Source: Pseudomonas eutrophicaquae (GTDB lineage Bacteria > Pseudomonadota > Gammaproteobacteria > Pseudomonadales > Pseudomonadaceae). From it: a stretch of 64,000 nt of DNA. Both the position numbers and the translations under genes were made by a program. The stretch spans positions 1 to 64,000 of the forward strand of contig NZ_JAMJEZ010000013.1 in the NCBI RefSeq assembly GCF_023544715.1, written 5' to 3'. The number at the start of each line of letters is the position of its first letter. Position 1 is the stretch's first letter. Shown one piece after another: positions 7,517-17,106 of this stretch. The notes under the pieces are model-generated. The model was not told the origin of the DNA. It saw only the letters and a program-made list of their open reading frames with translations, and ran no database searches.

Positions 7517-10039
7517 TCAGGATTCACGTAAGACACTCAGCGGACTGCTGCGCAGCACGCGGCGGGTGCCAAACAGCCCGGCCGCACCGACCAGCAGGGC
7601 GCCCAAAGGCAGCAGCAGGAGCAGTTCGGGGTGCGGTTGCCAGGGCAGATCCAGCACCCGGCGATAGAGCAGTGCGGTGACCAGCTCGCAGCCCAGCGCT
7701 GCCAGCAAGCCGCTGCTGGCGCCGAGCACGGTAAATTCACCGAGCCGCGCTTGCTGCAGCAGCCGGCGCTCTGCCCCCAGCGCGCGCAGCAGGGCGCCCT
7801 GACGCAGGCGCTCATCCAGGGTGGCCTGTAGCGCCGCGAACAGGACGGCCAGCCCGGCTGCCAGCACGAACAGCAGCACATACTCCACCGCCAGGCTCAC
7901 TTGCGCCAGAATGCTGCGCAGCTGCTCCAGCAGCGCGCCAATCGGCAGCAGGGTGACGGTCGGGAACTGACGGGCCAGTGCCACCAGTGCGGCATCCTGG
8001 CCCTCGGGCAGGTGGAAGCTGGTCAGCCAGGTGACCGCAATTTCCTCGCGGCTGGCCGGGTTGAGGATCATGAAGAAGTTGGGCTGCAGGCTGTTCCAGT
8101 CGACGCTGCGCAGGCTGCTGACCCGCGCTTCCAGGCGCTGGCCGCCGATATCAAAGCCCAGCCGATCGCCGATCCCAACCCCGAGACTCGCCGCCAGCCC
8201 AGCCTCGACCGAGACCGCCGGGCCGTATCCGGCAGGCAGGGCCTCCCACCACTGACCCTCGATCACCCGGCTGGCGCTGCCCGGCTCTGCGCTCCAGGTC
8301 AGGTTGAGGTCACGGCGCAGCGCGCGCTGGCCACGAGAATCACCGGGCTCAACCGGGTCGTCAGGTTGGACATCGGCACCGTTGATGCTGATCAGGCGCC
8401 CCGGTGCCACCGGGTACAGCGGCGCACGGCTCACGCCAAGGGCCACCAGTTGTGTAGTGAAGGCCTCACGCTCGTCGCTGGCGATATTGAGGGCGAAGTG
8501 ATTGGGCGCATCGCTGGCCAGCTGGGCCTGCCAGTCGTCCAGCAGCTCACTGCGCAGCAGCAGTACCACCGCCATGGCCAGCAGGATCAGGCCAAAGGCC
8601 AGCGACTGCCCAGCGGCGGCCAGCGGATGGCGCAGCAACTGGCCAAGACCCAGTCGCCAGGCCAGCCCGGCACCGGCCAGCAGCCGCCGCAGGCTGCGCA
8701 GCACTAAAAGCCACAGCCCGCCCAGCAGCAGCGCCGCCAGCAGGCCGCCGCCGAGCAGCGCCAGGGTCAGGGTCAGATCCAGACTCAGCCACCACATGAT
8801 CGCCCCCAGCGCCAGCAGGGCAGCGCCCTGCACCAAGAGGCTGGAGAGAGGCAGCGGGGCCAGATCCCGACGCAGCACCCGCAGCGGGGAGACCCGCCCC
8901 AGCGCGGCGAGCGGCGGCAGGGCAAAGCCGCTCAGCGCCACCAGACCGACCGCGACGCCCAGCAGCGCCGGCCGCCAGCCCGGGGCGGGCAATTCGGCGG
9001 GCAACAGCTCGCCCAGCAGAGCGAACAGTCCCCACTGCGCCAGACCACCGAGCAGCACGCCGCTCAGGCTGGCCAGCAGGGCCAGCAGCAGGATCTGCAG
9101 GGTGAACAGTTGCAGCGCTGCACGGCGACTCAGGCCAAAGCAGCGCAGCATCGCGGCCAGATCGTAGCGCCGGGTGGCGAAGCGGTTGGCGGACAGCGCC
9201 ACCGCCACCCCGGCCAGCAGCACGGCCGCCAGGCTGGCCAGGCCCAGATAGCGCTCGGCGCGCTGCAGGGCACCGCCGACCTGCTGATTGTCCTCCCGGG
9301 CATCGAGCAGGCGCTGCTGCGGGGCGAGCTGGTCACGCAGGGCCGCGCGATGGGCCGCCAGGGCGTTGCTGTCGCCGCGCCACAGGTCACGCCAGGTGAC
9401 CCGGCTGCCCGGCTGCACCACGGCGGTGGCGGCCAGATCGTCGTAATGGATCAAAAGGCGCGGCGTGAAGCTGGCCAGGTTGCCGGCGCGGTCTGGCTCA
9501 TAGGTCAGTACACGGGTCAGGCGGACACGGTGGCGGCCGACTTCCACCTGATCACCGATCGCAAGATTCAGGGCGATCAGCAGGCGGGCTTCGGCCCAGG
9601 CTTCACCGGGGGCCGGGCGCCCGCCGGGCTGTTCCTCGGCAAAGGGCGCGGCGGCGCTGCGCAGTTGTCCGCGCAGCGGGTAGGCGTCGTCGACGGCCTT
9701 GACGCTGGCCAGCTGCAGGCCGCTGTCGCTGGCGATCACGCTGGAGAACTCGACGCTGCGGGCATGCTGCAGGCCAAGGCGTTCGGCACTCTCCAGCTGT
9801 TCGGCCCGCGCCGGGGTGCTGCCGCGCAGCACCAGATCAGCAGCCAGAAACTCGCCGGCGCGCAGCAGCATCGCGCCGTTGAGGCGCTCGGTGAAATGCG
9901 CAATGGCGCTGCTGGCGGCCACCGCGATCAGCAGCGCGAAGAACAGGACCCGCAGCTCACCGGCGCGCGCCTCGCGGCGCAGCTGCCGCCCGGCCAGCGC
10001 CAGCAGCGCCCAGGCGGATAACCCCCGGCGCCCGTTCAT
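7517..10039 (-). CDS. ybbP: YbbP-type ABC transporter permease (FtsX-like, LolE/MacB class)
   Basis: 840 residues. One N-terminal transmembrane helix (about 28-46, FFALLIAVAASSAIAHF) precedes a periplasmic domain. Two FtsX-type four-helix bundles follow, about 250-500 and 715-835, with a second periplasmic domain between them. The family is the large two-bundle permease typified by E. coli YbbP. It should form an inner-membrane complex with the adjacent YbbA ATPase; the role is unproven but often linked to envelope lipids, since tesA lies next to it. The ATG overlaps the ybbA stop by four bases (ATGA), indicating translational coupling. Confidence 0.88.
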   Translation of the reverse strand: MNGRRGLSAWALLALAGRQLRREARAGELRVLFFALLIAVAASSAIAHFTERLNGAMLLRAGEFLAADLVLRGSTPARAEQLESAERLGLQHARSVEFSSVIASDSGLQLASVKAVDDAYPLRGQLRSAAAPFAEEQPGGRPAPGEAWAEARLLIALNLAIGDQVEVGRHRVRLTRVLTYEPDRAGNLASFTPRLLIHYDDLAATAVVQPGSRVTWRDLWRGDSNALAAHRAALRDQLAPQQRLLDAREDNQQVGGALQRAERYLGLASLAAVLLAGVAVALSANRFATRRYDLAAMLRCFGLSRRAALQLFTLQILLLALLASLSGVLLGGLAQWGLFALLGELLPAELPAPGWRPALLGVAVGLVALSGFALPPLAALGRVSPLRVLRRDLAPLPLSSLLVQGAALLALGAIMWWLSLDLTLTLALLGGGLLAALLLGGLWLLVLRSLRRLLAGAGLAWRLGLGQLLRHPLAAAGQSLAFGLILLAMAVVLLLRSELLDDWQAQLASDAPNHFALNIASDEREAFTTQLVALGVSRAPLYPVAPGRLISINGADVQPDDPVEPGDSRGQRALRRDLNLTWSAEPGSASRVIEGQWWEALPAGYGPAVSVEAGLAASLGVGIGDRLGFDIGGQRLEARVSSLRSVDWNSLQPNFFMILNPASREEIAVTWLTSFHLPEGQDAALVALARQFPTVTLLPIGALLEQLRSILAQVSLAVEYVLLFVLAAGLAVLFAALQATLDERLRQGALLRALGAERRLLQQARLGEFTVLGASSGLLAALGCELVTALLYRRVLDLPWQPHPELLLLLPLGALLVGAAGLFGTRRVLRSSPLSVLRES

Positions 10040-10713
10040 GCCTCCACCACCCGGCGGCCCGATTCCAGACGCAGCTGTTGTGCGCAGCGCGCGGCCAGTC
10101 GGGCGTCATGGGTCACCAGCACCAGGGTGGTGCCTTGCTCGCGGTTGAGGCTGAACAGCAGTTCGGTGATGCGCTCGCCGGTCTGGCTGTCCAGGTTACC
10201 GGTCGGCTCGTCGGCAAACAGCAGCTGTGGCTCGCCGGCAAACGCCCGGGCGATGGCCACCCGCTGCTGCTCGCCACCGGAGAGCTGGCGCGGGTAGTGC
10301 CCGGTGCGCTGGCCCAAGCCGACCCGCTCCAGCAGCTCCTTGGCGCGTTGCCGGGCGTCACGCCGGCCCTCAAGCTCCAGCGGCAGCATGACGTTTTCCA
10401 GCGCGGTCAGGCTGTCGAGTAGTTGAAAGGACTGAAAGACAAAGCCGACCTGCTCGGCGCGCAGCCTGGCACGTTGATCCTCGTCCAGCCTCTCCAGCGC
10501 CTGGCCGGCCAGCTCGACCGAGCCACTGCTCGGGCTATCGAGCCCGGCCAAGAGGCCCAGCAGGGTGGATTTGCCCGAACCAGAGCGGCCGACGATGGCC
10601 AATGACTCGCCTTGCTGCAGTTCCAGGGACAGATCGTCAAGAATGGTCAGGGCGCCTTCCGGGGCCGGGACCACTTTGCTAAGGTTGCGCGCAACGAGAA
10701 TGCTGGCTGGCAT
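10036..10713 (-). CDS. ybbA: YbbA-type ABC transporter ATP-binding protein
   Basis: 225 residues. Walker A GRSGSGKST (42-50), Q-loop FVFQSFQLL, signature LSGGEQQ (144-150), Walker B LLFADEP (164-170) and the H-loop VTHD are all present, so this is a complete ATPase of the LolD/MacB/FtsE class. It should energise the YbbP permease encoded next. The start at 10713 is chosen because the protein aligns from MPASILVARNLSK; a longer frame upstream is antisense to tesA. Its start codon lies only 10 bases from that of the divergent tesA, so each promoter must lie within the opposite coding sequence. Confidence 0.92.
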   Translation of the reverse strand: MPASILVARNLSKVVPAPEGALTILDDLSLELQQGESLAIVGRSGSGKSTLLGLLAGLDSPSSGSVELAGQALERLDEDQRARLRAEQVGFVFQSFQLLDSLTALENVMLPLELEGRRDARQRAKELLERVGLGQRTGHYPRQLSGGEQQRVAIARAFAGEPQLLFADEPTGNLDSQTGERITELLFSLNREQGTTLVLVTHDARLAARCAQQLRLESGRRVVEA

Positions 10714-10723
10714 GGAGAATCCG

Positions 10724-11329
10724 ATGGCTGTGAAGTGGCTGATGGCCGGACTGCTGTGGCTGCTGCTGGTGCCGCAGGCGCTGGCCGGGACCTTGCTGGT
10801 TGTCGGCGATAGTATCAGCGCGGCTTTCGGCCTGGAAACGCGCCAGGGCTGGGTGCATCTCCTTGAGCAGCGCCTGCGCGAACAGGCGCCGCACTGGCAG
10901 GTGGTGAATGCCTCGCGCAGCGGCGAGACCAGTGGTGGCGGGCGTTCGCGGCTGCCGGGGCTGCTCACGCGCCACGCCCCGCAGCTGGTGCTGATCGAGC
11001 TAGGCGGCAACGATGGCCTGCGTGGACAGCCGCTTGAGCAATTGCAACGAAATCTTGCCGGCATGGTGGAACAGGCGCGCACCGCGGGCGCGCAGGTGGT
11101 GCTGCTCGGCATGCAGTTGCCGCCCAATTACGGTCAGCGCTACACAGCGGGATTTGCCGCAGTGTTTGCCGAGGTGGCCCGCGCGCAGCAGGTGCCGCTG
11201 GTGCCGTTTTTCCTCGAGGGCGTGGGGGGGAATCCGGCCCTGATGCAGGCCGATGGCATCCATCCCAACGCCGCCGCCCAGCCTTACCTGCTGGAAAATG
11301 CCTGGCCGGTGCTGGCGCCGCTGCTGTGA
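10724..11329 (+). CDS. tesA: multifunctional acyl-CoA thioesterase I / lysophospholipase L1 (TesA)
   Basis: 201 residues. A signal peptide (1-21, ending QALA) directs it to the periplasm. The SGNH-hydrolase blocks are all visible: GDS with the nucleophile Ser30, Gly in the block II region around SRSGET, GGND with Asn96, and DGIHPN with Asp177 and His180. TesA enzymes hydrolyse acyl-CoA and lysophospholipids and show arylesterase activity. The ATG at 10724 is preceded by GGAGAA at a good distance. It is divergent from ybbA-ybbP, the same neighbourhood as in E. coli and Pseudomonas. Confidence 0.93.
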   Translation: MAVKWLMAGLLWLLLVPQALAGTLLVVGDSISAAFGLETRQGWVHLLEQRLREQAPHWQVVNASRSGETSGGGRSRLPGLLTRHAPQLVLIELGGNDGLRGQPLEQLQRNLAGMVEQARTAGAQVVLLGMQLPPNYGQRYTAGFAAVFAEVARAQQVPLVPFFLEGVGGNPALMQADGIHPNAAAQPYLLENAWPVLAPLL

Positions 11330-11391
11330 GGCTTTTCCGCTTCGGGGCTTTCGGCTAAGGTTGCGCGCCGCTGCTCCGGAGCCCCTCCCTG

Positions 11392-11673
11392 ATGTCTCGC
11401 CATGCCTGGTCGCTTTATGCCTATCGCCTGCTGATGCCCGGTGAGCAGCTGGATCTGTTCGCCTGTCAGGAGGTGCGCCTGCATCTGGTGGCCCGTCAGT
11501 TGGAGCTGGAGGATGCGGGCGATCATACGCTGTGCGGCAGTCTGCTCCCGGCGCGTCCTCACTGGCGCGATCTCGACCGGCAAATCCTCAAGGATCATCG
11601 CCTGTGTTCGGTGTGCCTGCAGCGTCTGCGCGCCGAGCGGCACGGCCTGCCGCGTGACTGGCCATTGCGCTGA
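11392..11673 (+). CDS. small conserved-looking protein of unknown function
   Basis: 93 residues, no signal peptide or membrane segment. The C-terminal part contains CSVCLQRL, a CxxC pair (about 72-75), with another Cys in HTLCGSL (about 48) and Cys25. A metal or thiol role is possible but unproven. A GGAG-type site stands upstream of the ATG, and base usage matches the neighbours, which supports a real gene. It lies between tesA and the L,D-transpeptidase on the same strand. I do not recognise the family. Confidence 0.6.
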   Translation: MSRHAWSLYAYRLLMPGEQLDLFACQEVRLHLVARQLELEDAGDHTLCGSLLPARPHWRDLDRQILKDHRLCSVCLQRLRAERHGLPRDWPLR

Positions 11674-11747
11674 GTCGCAGCGGCTGACCGCAGCTCGGCC
11701 GGCGGTGTACACTTTCTGACCAATTTCGACCCCCACAGGATGCCCTG

Positions 11748-12707
11748 ATGCTACCGCGCACCTTTGTCGTTCGACCTTTGCTGGCCACCCTGGCTGCCCT
11801 GTCGCTGGCGGCGCCGGCGGCTGCGCTTACCCTGCCGCTGCCGCCACCGGGCGAGGATGTGGTGGGTGAGGTACGGGTGATCACGGCCAAGTACGAGGAC
11901 ACCTTTGCCGATATCGCCAGCGCCAACGATATGGGCTATCTGGAAATGGTGGCGGCCAATCCCGGTATCGATCCGTGGCTGCCGGGGGAGGGAGTGGAGA
12001 TCACCTTGCCGACCCGCTACATCCTGCCGCCGGGGCCGCGCGAGGGCATCGTCATCAATCTGGCCGAGTACCGGCTCTATTACTTCCCGCCTGGGGAGAA
12101 TGTGGTGCACACCTTCCCGCTGGGGATCGGCCGGGAGGGCTGGAACTCGCCGATTGCCAACACCACCATCACCGGCAAGTTCCCAAATCCGACCTGGACG
12201 CCGCCTAAGTCGATCCGCGAGGAGCACGCTGCTGAGGGCGATATCCTGCCGGCGGTCTTCCCGCCGGGCCCGGATAATCCGCTCGGGCCGTTCAAGTTTT
12301 CGCTGGGCACGCCGGGTTACCTGATCCACGGCTCCAACAAGAAGTTTGGCATCGGTATGCGCGTCAGCCACGGCTGCTTCCGCATGCTCAACCACAATGT
12401 GCTGGAGCTGGCGCGTCTGGCGCCGGTGGGTACCAAGGTGCGGATCATCAATGAGCCGTACAAGTTCGGGATCAGTCAGGGCAGCCTCTATTTCGAGGCC
12501 CATGCACCGCTGAGCGATACCGGCGAGCTGTCGATCGTCGATCGGCATGCCCAGGTGGTCAACACGCTGCTCAAGCATCAAGCGCTGCAGGAGCAGACGC
12601 TGCAACTGGACTGGGATGTGGTGCGCGAGGCGGCCGCCGCCGAATACGGCATGCCGGTGGAGATTGCCCAGCCGCGAGAGCTGGTAGCGGACGCCATACA
12701 GCCCTGA
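11748..12707 (+). CDS. L,D-transpeptidase (ErfK/YbiS/YcfS/YnhG family)
   Basis: 319 residues. The N-terminus is a signal peptide (about 1-26, ending AAPAAA). Residues 40-92 form a LysM-like segment (ITAKYEDTFADIA, then NPGIDPWLPGEGVEITLP). The YkuD catalytic domain spans about 98-235, with HGSN (His194) and the signature SHGCFRM containing the nucleophile Cys210 and His208. In Gram-negative bacteria such enzymes form 3-3 peptidoglycan crosslinks or attach the Braun-type lipoprotein to peptidoglycan. The gene faces oprI, whose product is the probable acceptor class, across a shared terminator. Which of these activities it has cannot be told from sequence alone. Confidence 0.9.
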   Translation: MLPRTFVVRPLLATLAALSLAAPAAALTLPLPPPGEDVVGEVRVITAKYEDTFADIASANDMGYLEMVAANPGIDPWLPGEGVEITLPTRYILPPGPREGIVINLAEYRLYYFPPGENVVHTFPLGIGREGWNSPIANTTITGKFPNPTWTPPKSIREEHAAEGDILPAVFPPGPDNPLGPFKFSLGTPGYLIHGSNKKFGIGMRVSHGCFRMLNHNVLELARLAPVGTKVRIINEPYKFGISQGSLYFEAHAPLSDTGELSIVDRHAQVVNTLLKHQALQEQTLQLDWDVVREAAAAEYGMPVEIAQPRELVADAIQP

Positions 12708-12766
12708 GCCGTTGGCGTGCGCAGCAACAGCCGGTCTGAAACACTGGCTGGCCAGAGTAGAGGCAC

Positions 12767-12796
12767 AAAAAAACCGGCTCCCAAGGGAGCCGGTTT
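12767..12796 (-). terminator. rho-independent terminator of oprI (probably bidirectional)
   Basis: An 11-bp perfect stem AACCGGCTCCC / GGGAGCCGGTT with a 2-base centre at 12783-12784. Reading the minus strand it is followed by an uninterrupted run of Ts (A-run at 12767-12773 on the plus strand). It lies 24 bases past the oprI stop and also faces the end of the L,D-transpeptidase gene. Confidence 0.85.
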
Positions 12797-12820
12797 CGCA
12801 AATGCCAGATACGAGATCTG

Positions 12821-13072
12821 TTACTTGCGGCTGGCTTTTTCCAGCATGCGCAGGGCGCGCTCGTTGGCTTCGTCAGCGGTCTGCTGAGCCTTCTGGGCAG
12901 CAGTCAGCGCTTCGTCAGCCTTGCGGTAGGCTTCGTCAGCACGAGCCTGGGCGCGGGCAGCGGCGTCTTCGGTCGCGGTCAGGCGAGCTTCGGTTTCCTT
13001 GGAAACGCTGGAGCAGCCGACAGCCAGCAGGGCAGCCAGGGTCAGGGCGGAGGCTTTCAGGACAGTATTCAT
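12821..13072 (-). CDS. oprI: major outer-membrane lipoprotein OprI (Lpp/Braun type)
   Basis: 83 residues. A lipoprotein signal peptide with lipobox LAVGC gives lipidated Cys20. The rest is a continuous alanine-rich heptad coiled coil (about 25-80) ending in SRK, where the terminal Lys is the expected covalent link to peptidoglycan. It is exported through Lol and tethers the outer membrane to the wall. ATG 13072 is preceded by AAGGGGAATCCG, a strong site. The gene is preceded by an AT-rich region (about 13135-13175) that should contain its promoter and is followed by a strong terminator, as expected for an abundant monocistronic message. Confidence 0.93.
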   Translation of the reverse strand: MNTVLKASALTLAALLAVGCSSVSKETEARLTATEDAAARAQARADEAYRKADEALTAAQKAQQTADEANERALRMLEKASRK

Positions 13073-13313
13073 CGGATTCCCCTTTAAGGTCATTGATCCA
13101 TTGCGGCAATCTCCCGAGTCGGGAAACTGACTGGCGCACATGGTACCTATAACTCTAGCCAAGTAAATCTGCCCAAGGTGGCAGAAGTGGGTTTTTTTGC
13201 AGATCGAGGCCGTTCTGCCCGCTGCCACGTGATTTTGGACAGGGCGGGGCCGGCTCTGTTAGCTTTCTGGACGACAGGCCCGCTGGGGCGGGTGCCAGTT
13301 TTTTAGGGGAGTG

Positions 13314-13607
13314 ATGAAAGTGACCGCAGTCAGTGAAGTCCAGCACGATCCTGCGACCAAGCAGTTCACGCGGGTGGTCGATGGCCACCAGGCGTGTCTG
13401 TCGTATATGGATCTGGGGCGTCAGACCATCGATATCTACCGCACCTTTGTACCTGAAGCGCTGCGCGGGCGGGGCGTGGCGGCTGAGCTGGCTGAGGCGG
13501 CGCTGCTGTTTGCCGAGGCGCAGGGCTACACGGTGCTGGCCTCCTGCTCTTACGTCGAGCGCTACATGGAGCGTCGAGCGCGTCGCCCGGCCGCGCCTGC
13601 GCAGTAA
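13314..13607 (+). CDS. small GNAT-like N-acetyltransferase (YjdJ type)
   Basis: 97 residues, far shorter than ordinary GNAT enzymes and typical of the YjdJ/NATD1-like group. The core acetyl-CoA-binding motif is visible as VPEALRGRGVAAELAEAAL (about 46-64), followed by CSYVERYMERR near the C-terminus. The substrate is unknown; small members may act on protein or small-molecule amines. ATG 13314 has AGGGGAG just upstream; a GTG at 13311 is in the same frame. It converges with the DAHP synthase gene on a shared terminator. Confidence 0.82.
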   Translation: MKVTAVSEVQHDPATKQFTRVVDGHQACLSYMDLGRQTIDIYRTFVPEALRGRGVAAELAEAALLFAEAQGYTVLASCSYVERYMERRARRPAAPAQ

Positions 13608-13620
13608 GCGCTGCACACGA

Positions 13621-13650
13621 AAAGGCCGGGCAAATGGCTCGGCCTTCTTG
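13621..13650. terminator. terminator between the GNAT gene and the DAHP synthase gene
   Basis: A stem AAGGCCG / CGGCCTT (13623-13629 and 13641-13647) with an 11-base loop lies between convergent genes. A-rich sequence on one side and TTCTT on the other allow use from both directions. Confidence 0.65.
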
Positions 13651-13668
13651 TATCTGCGCGCTGTTGAC

Positions 13669-14745
13669 TCAGCCGCGCTGGCGACGCGGCAGCACATCCT
13701 TGAGCTTGTCGCGCATGCCGCGGATCGACTTCTCGGTCGTCGCCCAGTCGATGCAGGCATCGGTGACCGACACGCCGTACTGCAGATCGCACAGGTTGCC
13801 CGGAATCGGCTGATTGCCCCAGTTCAGGTGGCTTTCCACCATCAGACCGATGATCGAGGTATTGCCTTCGAGGATCTGGTTGGCGACGTTATCCATCACC
13901 AGCGGCTGCAGGGCCGGATCCTTGTTGGAGTTGGCGTGGCTGCAGTCGACCATGATGTTGGCGGGGATCTTGGCCTTGGCCAGTTCCTGCTCGCACAGTG
14001 CCACGCTGACCGAATCATAGTTGGGCTTGCCGTTGCCGCCGCGCAGCACCACATGACCGTACTGGTTGCCTTTGGTGGTGACGATCGACACCTGGCCCAG
14101 CTGGTTGATGCCAAGGAAGCGGTGCGGACTGGATACCGACTGCAGCGCATTGATCGCCACGGTCAGGCTACCGTCGGTGCCATTCTTGAAGCCGACCGCC
14201 GAGGACAGGCCCGAGGCCATTTCGCGGTGGGTCTGGGATTCGGTGGTGCGCGCGCCGATCGCCGACCAGCTGATCAGATCCTGCAGGTACTGCGGGGAAA
14301 TCGGGTCCAGCGCCTCGGTGGCGGTCGGCAGGCCCATCTCGGCCAGATCGCAGAGCAGCTGGCGGCCGATATGCAGGCCATCCTGGATCTTGAAGGAGTC
14401 ATCCATGTACGGATCGTTGATCAGGCCTTTCCAGCCCACCGTGGTGCGCGGCTTCTCGAAGTACACACGCATCACCAGGAACAGCGTATCGGCGACTTCG
14501 GCCGCCAGCACCTTGAGGCGCTCGGCGTACTCGTGGGCTGCCTTGATGTCGTGAATCGAGCAGGGACCGATCACCACGAACAGGCGGTGATCCTTGCCGT
14601 CGAGGATGTCGCGTACCACCTGGCGACCATGACTGACCGTGTGCATGGCCGACTCGGTGAGCGGCATTTCCTGTTTCAGCTGCTCGGGCGTGATCAGCGC
14701 CTCGTTGGAGGCAATGTTGAGATCATTGATCGGTAAATCAGCCAT
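13669..14745 (-). CDS. 3-deoxy-7-phosphoheptulonate synthase, class I (DAHP synthase)
   Basis: 358 residues of the AroF/AroG/AroH family. It condenses phosphoenolpyruvate and erythrose 4-phosphate, the first step of aromatic amino-acid synthesis. Hallmarks include VVIGPCSIHD with the metal-ligand Cys, RVYFEKPRTTVGWKG, SWSAIGARTTESQ, GFKNGTDG, and VDCSHANSNKDP. Length matches the family. The start is ATG 14745 (MADLPINDLNI); upstream in-frame codons lack family similarity. The feedback-sensing amino acid (Tyr, Phe or Trp) cannot be decided here, so no letter is assigned. The neighbour order DAHP synthase, panE-like, cysB, cysH, thrH matches my recollection of the P. aeruginosa locus. Confidence 0.93.
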   Translation of the reverse strand: MADLPINDLNIASNEALITPEQLKQEMPLTESAMHTVSHGRQVVRDILDGKDHRLFVVIGPCSIHDIKAAHEYAERLKVLAAEVADTLFLVMRVYFEKPRTTVGWKGLINDPYMDDSFKIQDGLHIGRQLLCDLAEMGLPTATEALDPISPQYLQDLISWSAIGARTTESQTHREMASGLSSAVGFKNGTDGSLTVAINALQSVSSPHRFLGINQLGQVSIVTTKGNQYGHVVLRGGNGKPNYDSVSVALCEQELAKAKIPANIMVDCSHANSNKDPALQPLVMDNVANQILEGNTSIIGLMVESHLNWGNQPIPGNLCDLQYGVSVTDACIDWATTEKSIRGMRDKLKDVLPRRQRG

Positions 14746-14992
14746 CGTGTTACTCGCAGTTCCTTGAAGCCGGCCGCCAATCGGGCCCGTGGCGGTGCGC
14801 GGCAGGGGGATAACGGGATGGCGGAACCTTACCCTTTCCGCCTTGCCCTTCACAATAAAGACTTTCGATCACGGCCTTAGCCGACCGGTATCGGGTTGTT
14901 GTGCGATCAACGCACGCCGTGGCGGAGCAGTGCTTGCCGTTGCCCGGTCTGCGGTCGATAGTGCGCGCTGATTCATGACAGGAGCAGGTTGA

Positions 14993-15947
14993 ATGAATTC
15001 TTCCTATCGTCCGCGCATCGGTGTCATCGGCACCGGCGCCATTGGTGGCTACTACGGTCTGATGCTGGCGCGTGCCGGTTTTGAGGTGCATTTTTTGCTG
15101 CGCAGCGAGTACGCCGCGGTGCGTGAGCAGGGCCTGACGGTGCGGCATGCTGAGCTCGGTGAGCTGCACCTGCCCAGCGTGCAGGCCTGGCAGGATGTGG
15201 CCGAGATGCCGCCCTGCGACTGGCTGCTGGTCGGTGCCAAGAGCACCTCCAACAGCGAGCTGGCTCCGCTGATCGTGCAGGCCGCTGCTCCGGGGGCCAA
15301 GGTGGTGCTACTGCAGAACGGGCTGGGAGTGGAGGATACGCTGCGCCCGCTGCTGCCGGAGAGTCTGCATCTTTTGGGGGGGGCTGTGCTTCATCTGCGC
15401 CCATCGCGAGGCACCGGGGGTAGTGGTGCACCAGTCCCAGGGTGTCTGCAACCTGGGTTATCACAGTGGCCCGGCCAGTGCGGCCGAGCGGCAGGCGCTG
15501 CTGGAGCAGGGCGTTGGCTGGCTGCGTGAGGCGGGCATCGACTCCAGTGTCCTCAACGACCTGAGCGCGGCGCGCTGGCAGAAGTTGGTGTGGAACATCC
15601 CCTACAACGGCGTCTCGGTTCTGCTCAATGCCAGCACCCGGCCGCTGATGCAGCAGGCCGAGAGCCGTGCCCTGCTGGAAGCGCTGATGGAAGAGGTGAT
15701 CGTCGCTGCCCGGCAAGCCGGTGCCCGCCTGCCCGAGCATTATGCGCAGAAGCTGCTGGCCTACACCGACCGCATGCCCGACTACCTGCCCAGCATGTAC
15801 CACGACTTTGCCCAGGGGCGGCCGGCGGAGCTGGAGTCCATCTACGCGGCACCGTTGGCGGCGGTCAGCGCGCTGGGCTGCGACATGCCGCGGGTGCGTC
15901 AGCTGTATCAGGCCCTGTGCTTCCTGCAGGCGCGCGGCGCTGCCTGA
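14993..15947 (+). pseudogene. ketopantoate-reductase-like (PanE/ApbA) gene broken by a frameshift
   Basis: The first part (14993 to about 15383) encodes the Rossmann N-terminus IGVIGTGAIGGYYG and VLLQNGLGVED; the second part, in another frame (open from about 15380, ending 15947), encodes the C-terminal helical domain with WQKLVWNIPYNGVSVLL. Joined, they give a normal protein of about 317 residues of the PanE family, NADPH-dependent reductases of 2-ketopantoate or similar keto acids. The break is in a run of eight Gs at 15376-15383; seven Gs would restore LLGGLCFICAHREAPGV. It may be a true mutation, a slippery or phase-variable tract, or a sequencing error. It is oriented with and upstream of cysB. 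Confidence 0.85.
15376..15383 (+). repeat. run of eight Gs at the frameshift site
   Basis: A homopolymer G8 inside the panE-like gene marks the exact point where similarity changes frame. Such tracts are prone to polymerase slippage and also to sequencing error. Confidence 0.85.
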
Positions 15948-16060
15948 GATCCAGGGTTCGGCTTGGCGGTATTTATGGTCTAAGATGCGGGTGTGCTGCA
16001 TTTTTCTGGTTATAAGTGACGCCGCTGCCACGGCGGGTCCGTGCGTCCGTCTTGAGGTGA

Positions 16061-17038
<978 letters not shown>

Positions 17039-17059
17039 GGGCTGGCTGAGCGTTTGAGC

Positions 17060-17095
17060 GCACAAGGCCCGGCGATCATGCCGGGCTTTGTGCTT
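17060..17095. terminator. bidirectional terminator between cysB and cysH
   Basis: Stem GCACAAGGCCCGGC (17060-17073) pairs with GCCGGGCTTTGTGC (17080-17093), with one G-T wobble and a six-base loop. It lies between the convergent cysB and cysH genes. Confidence 0.75.
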
Positions 17096-17106
17096 TACGG
17101 GGGTGG

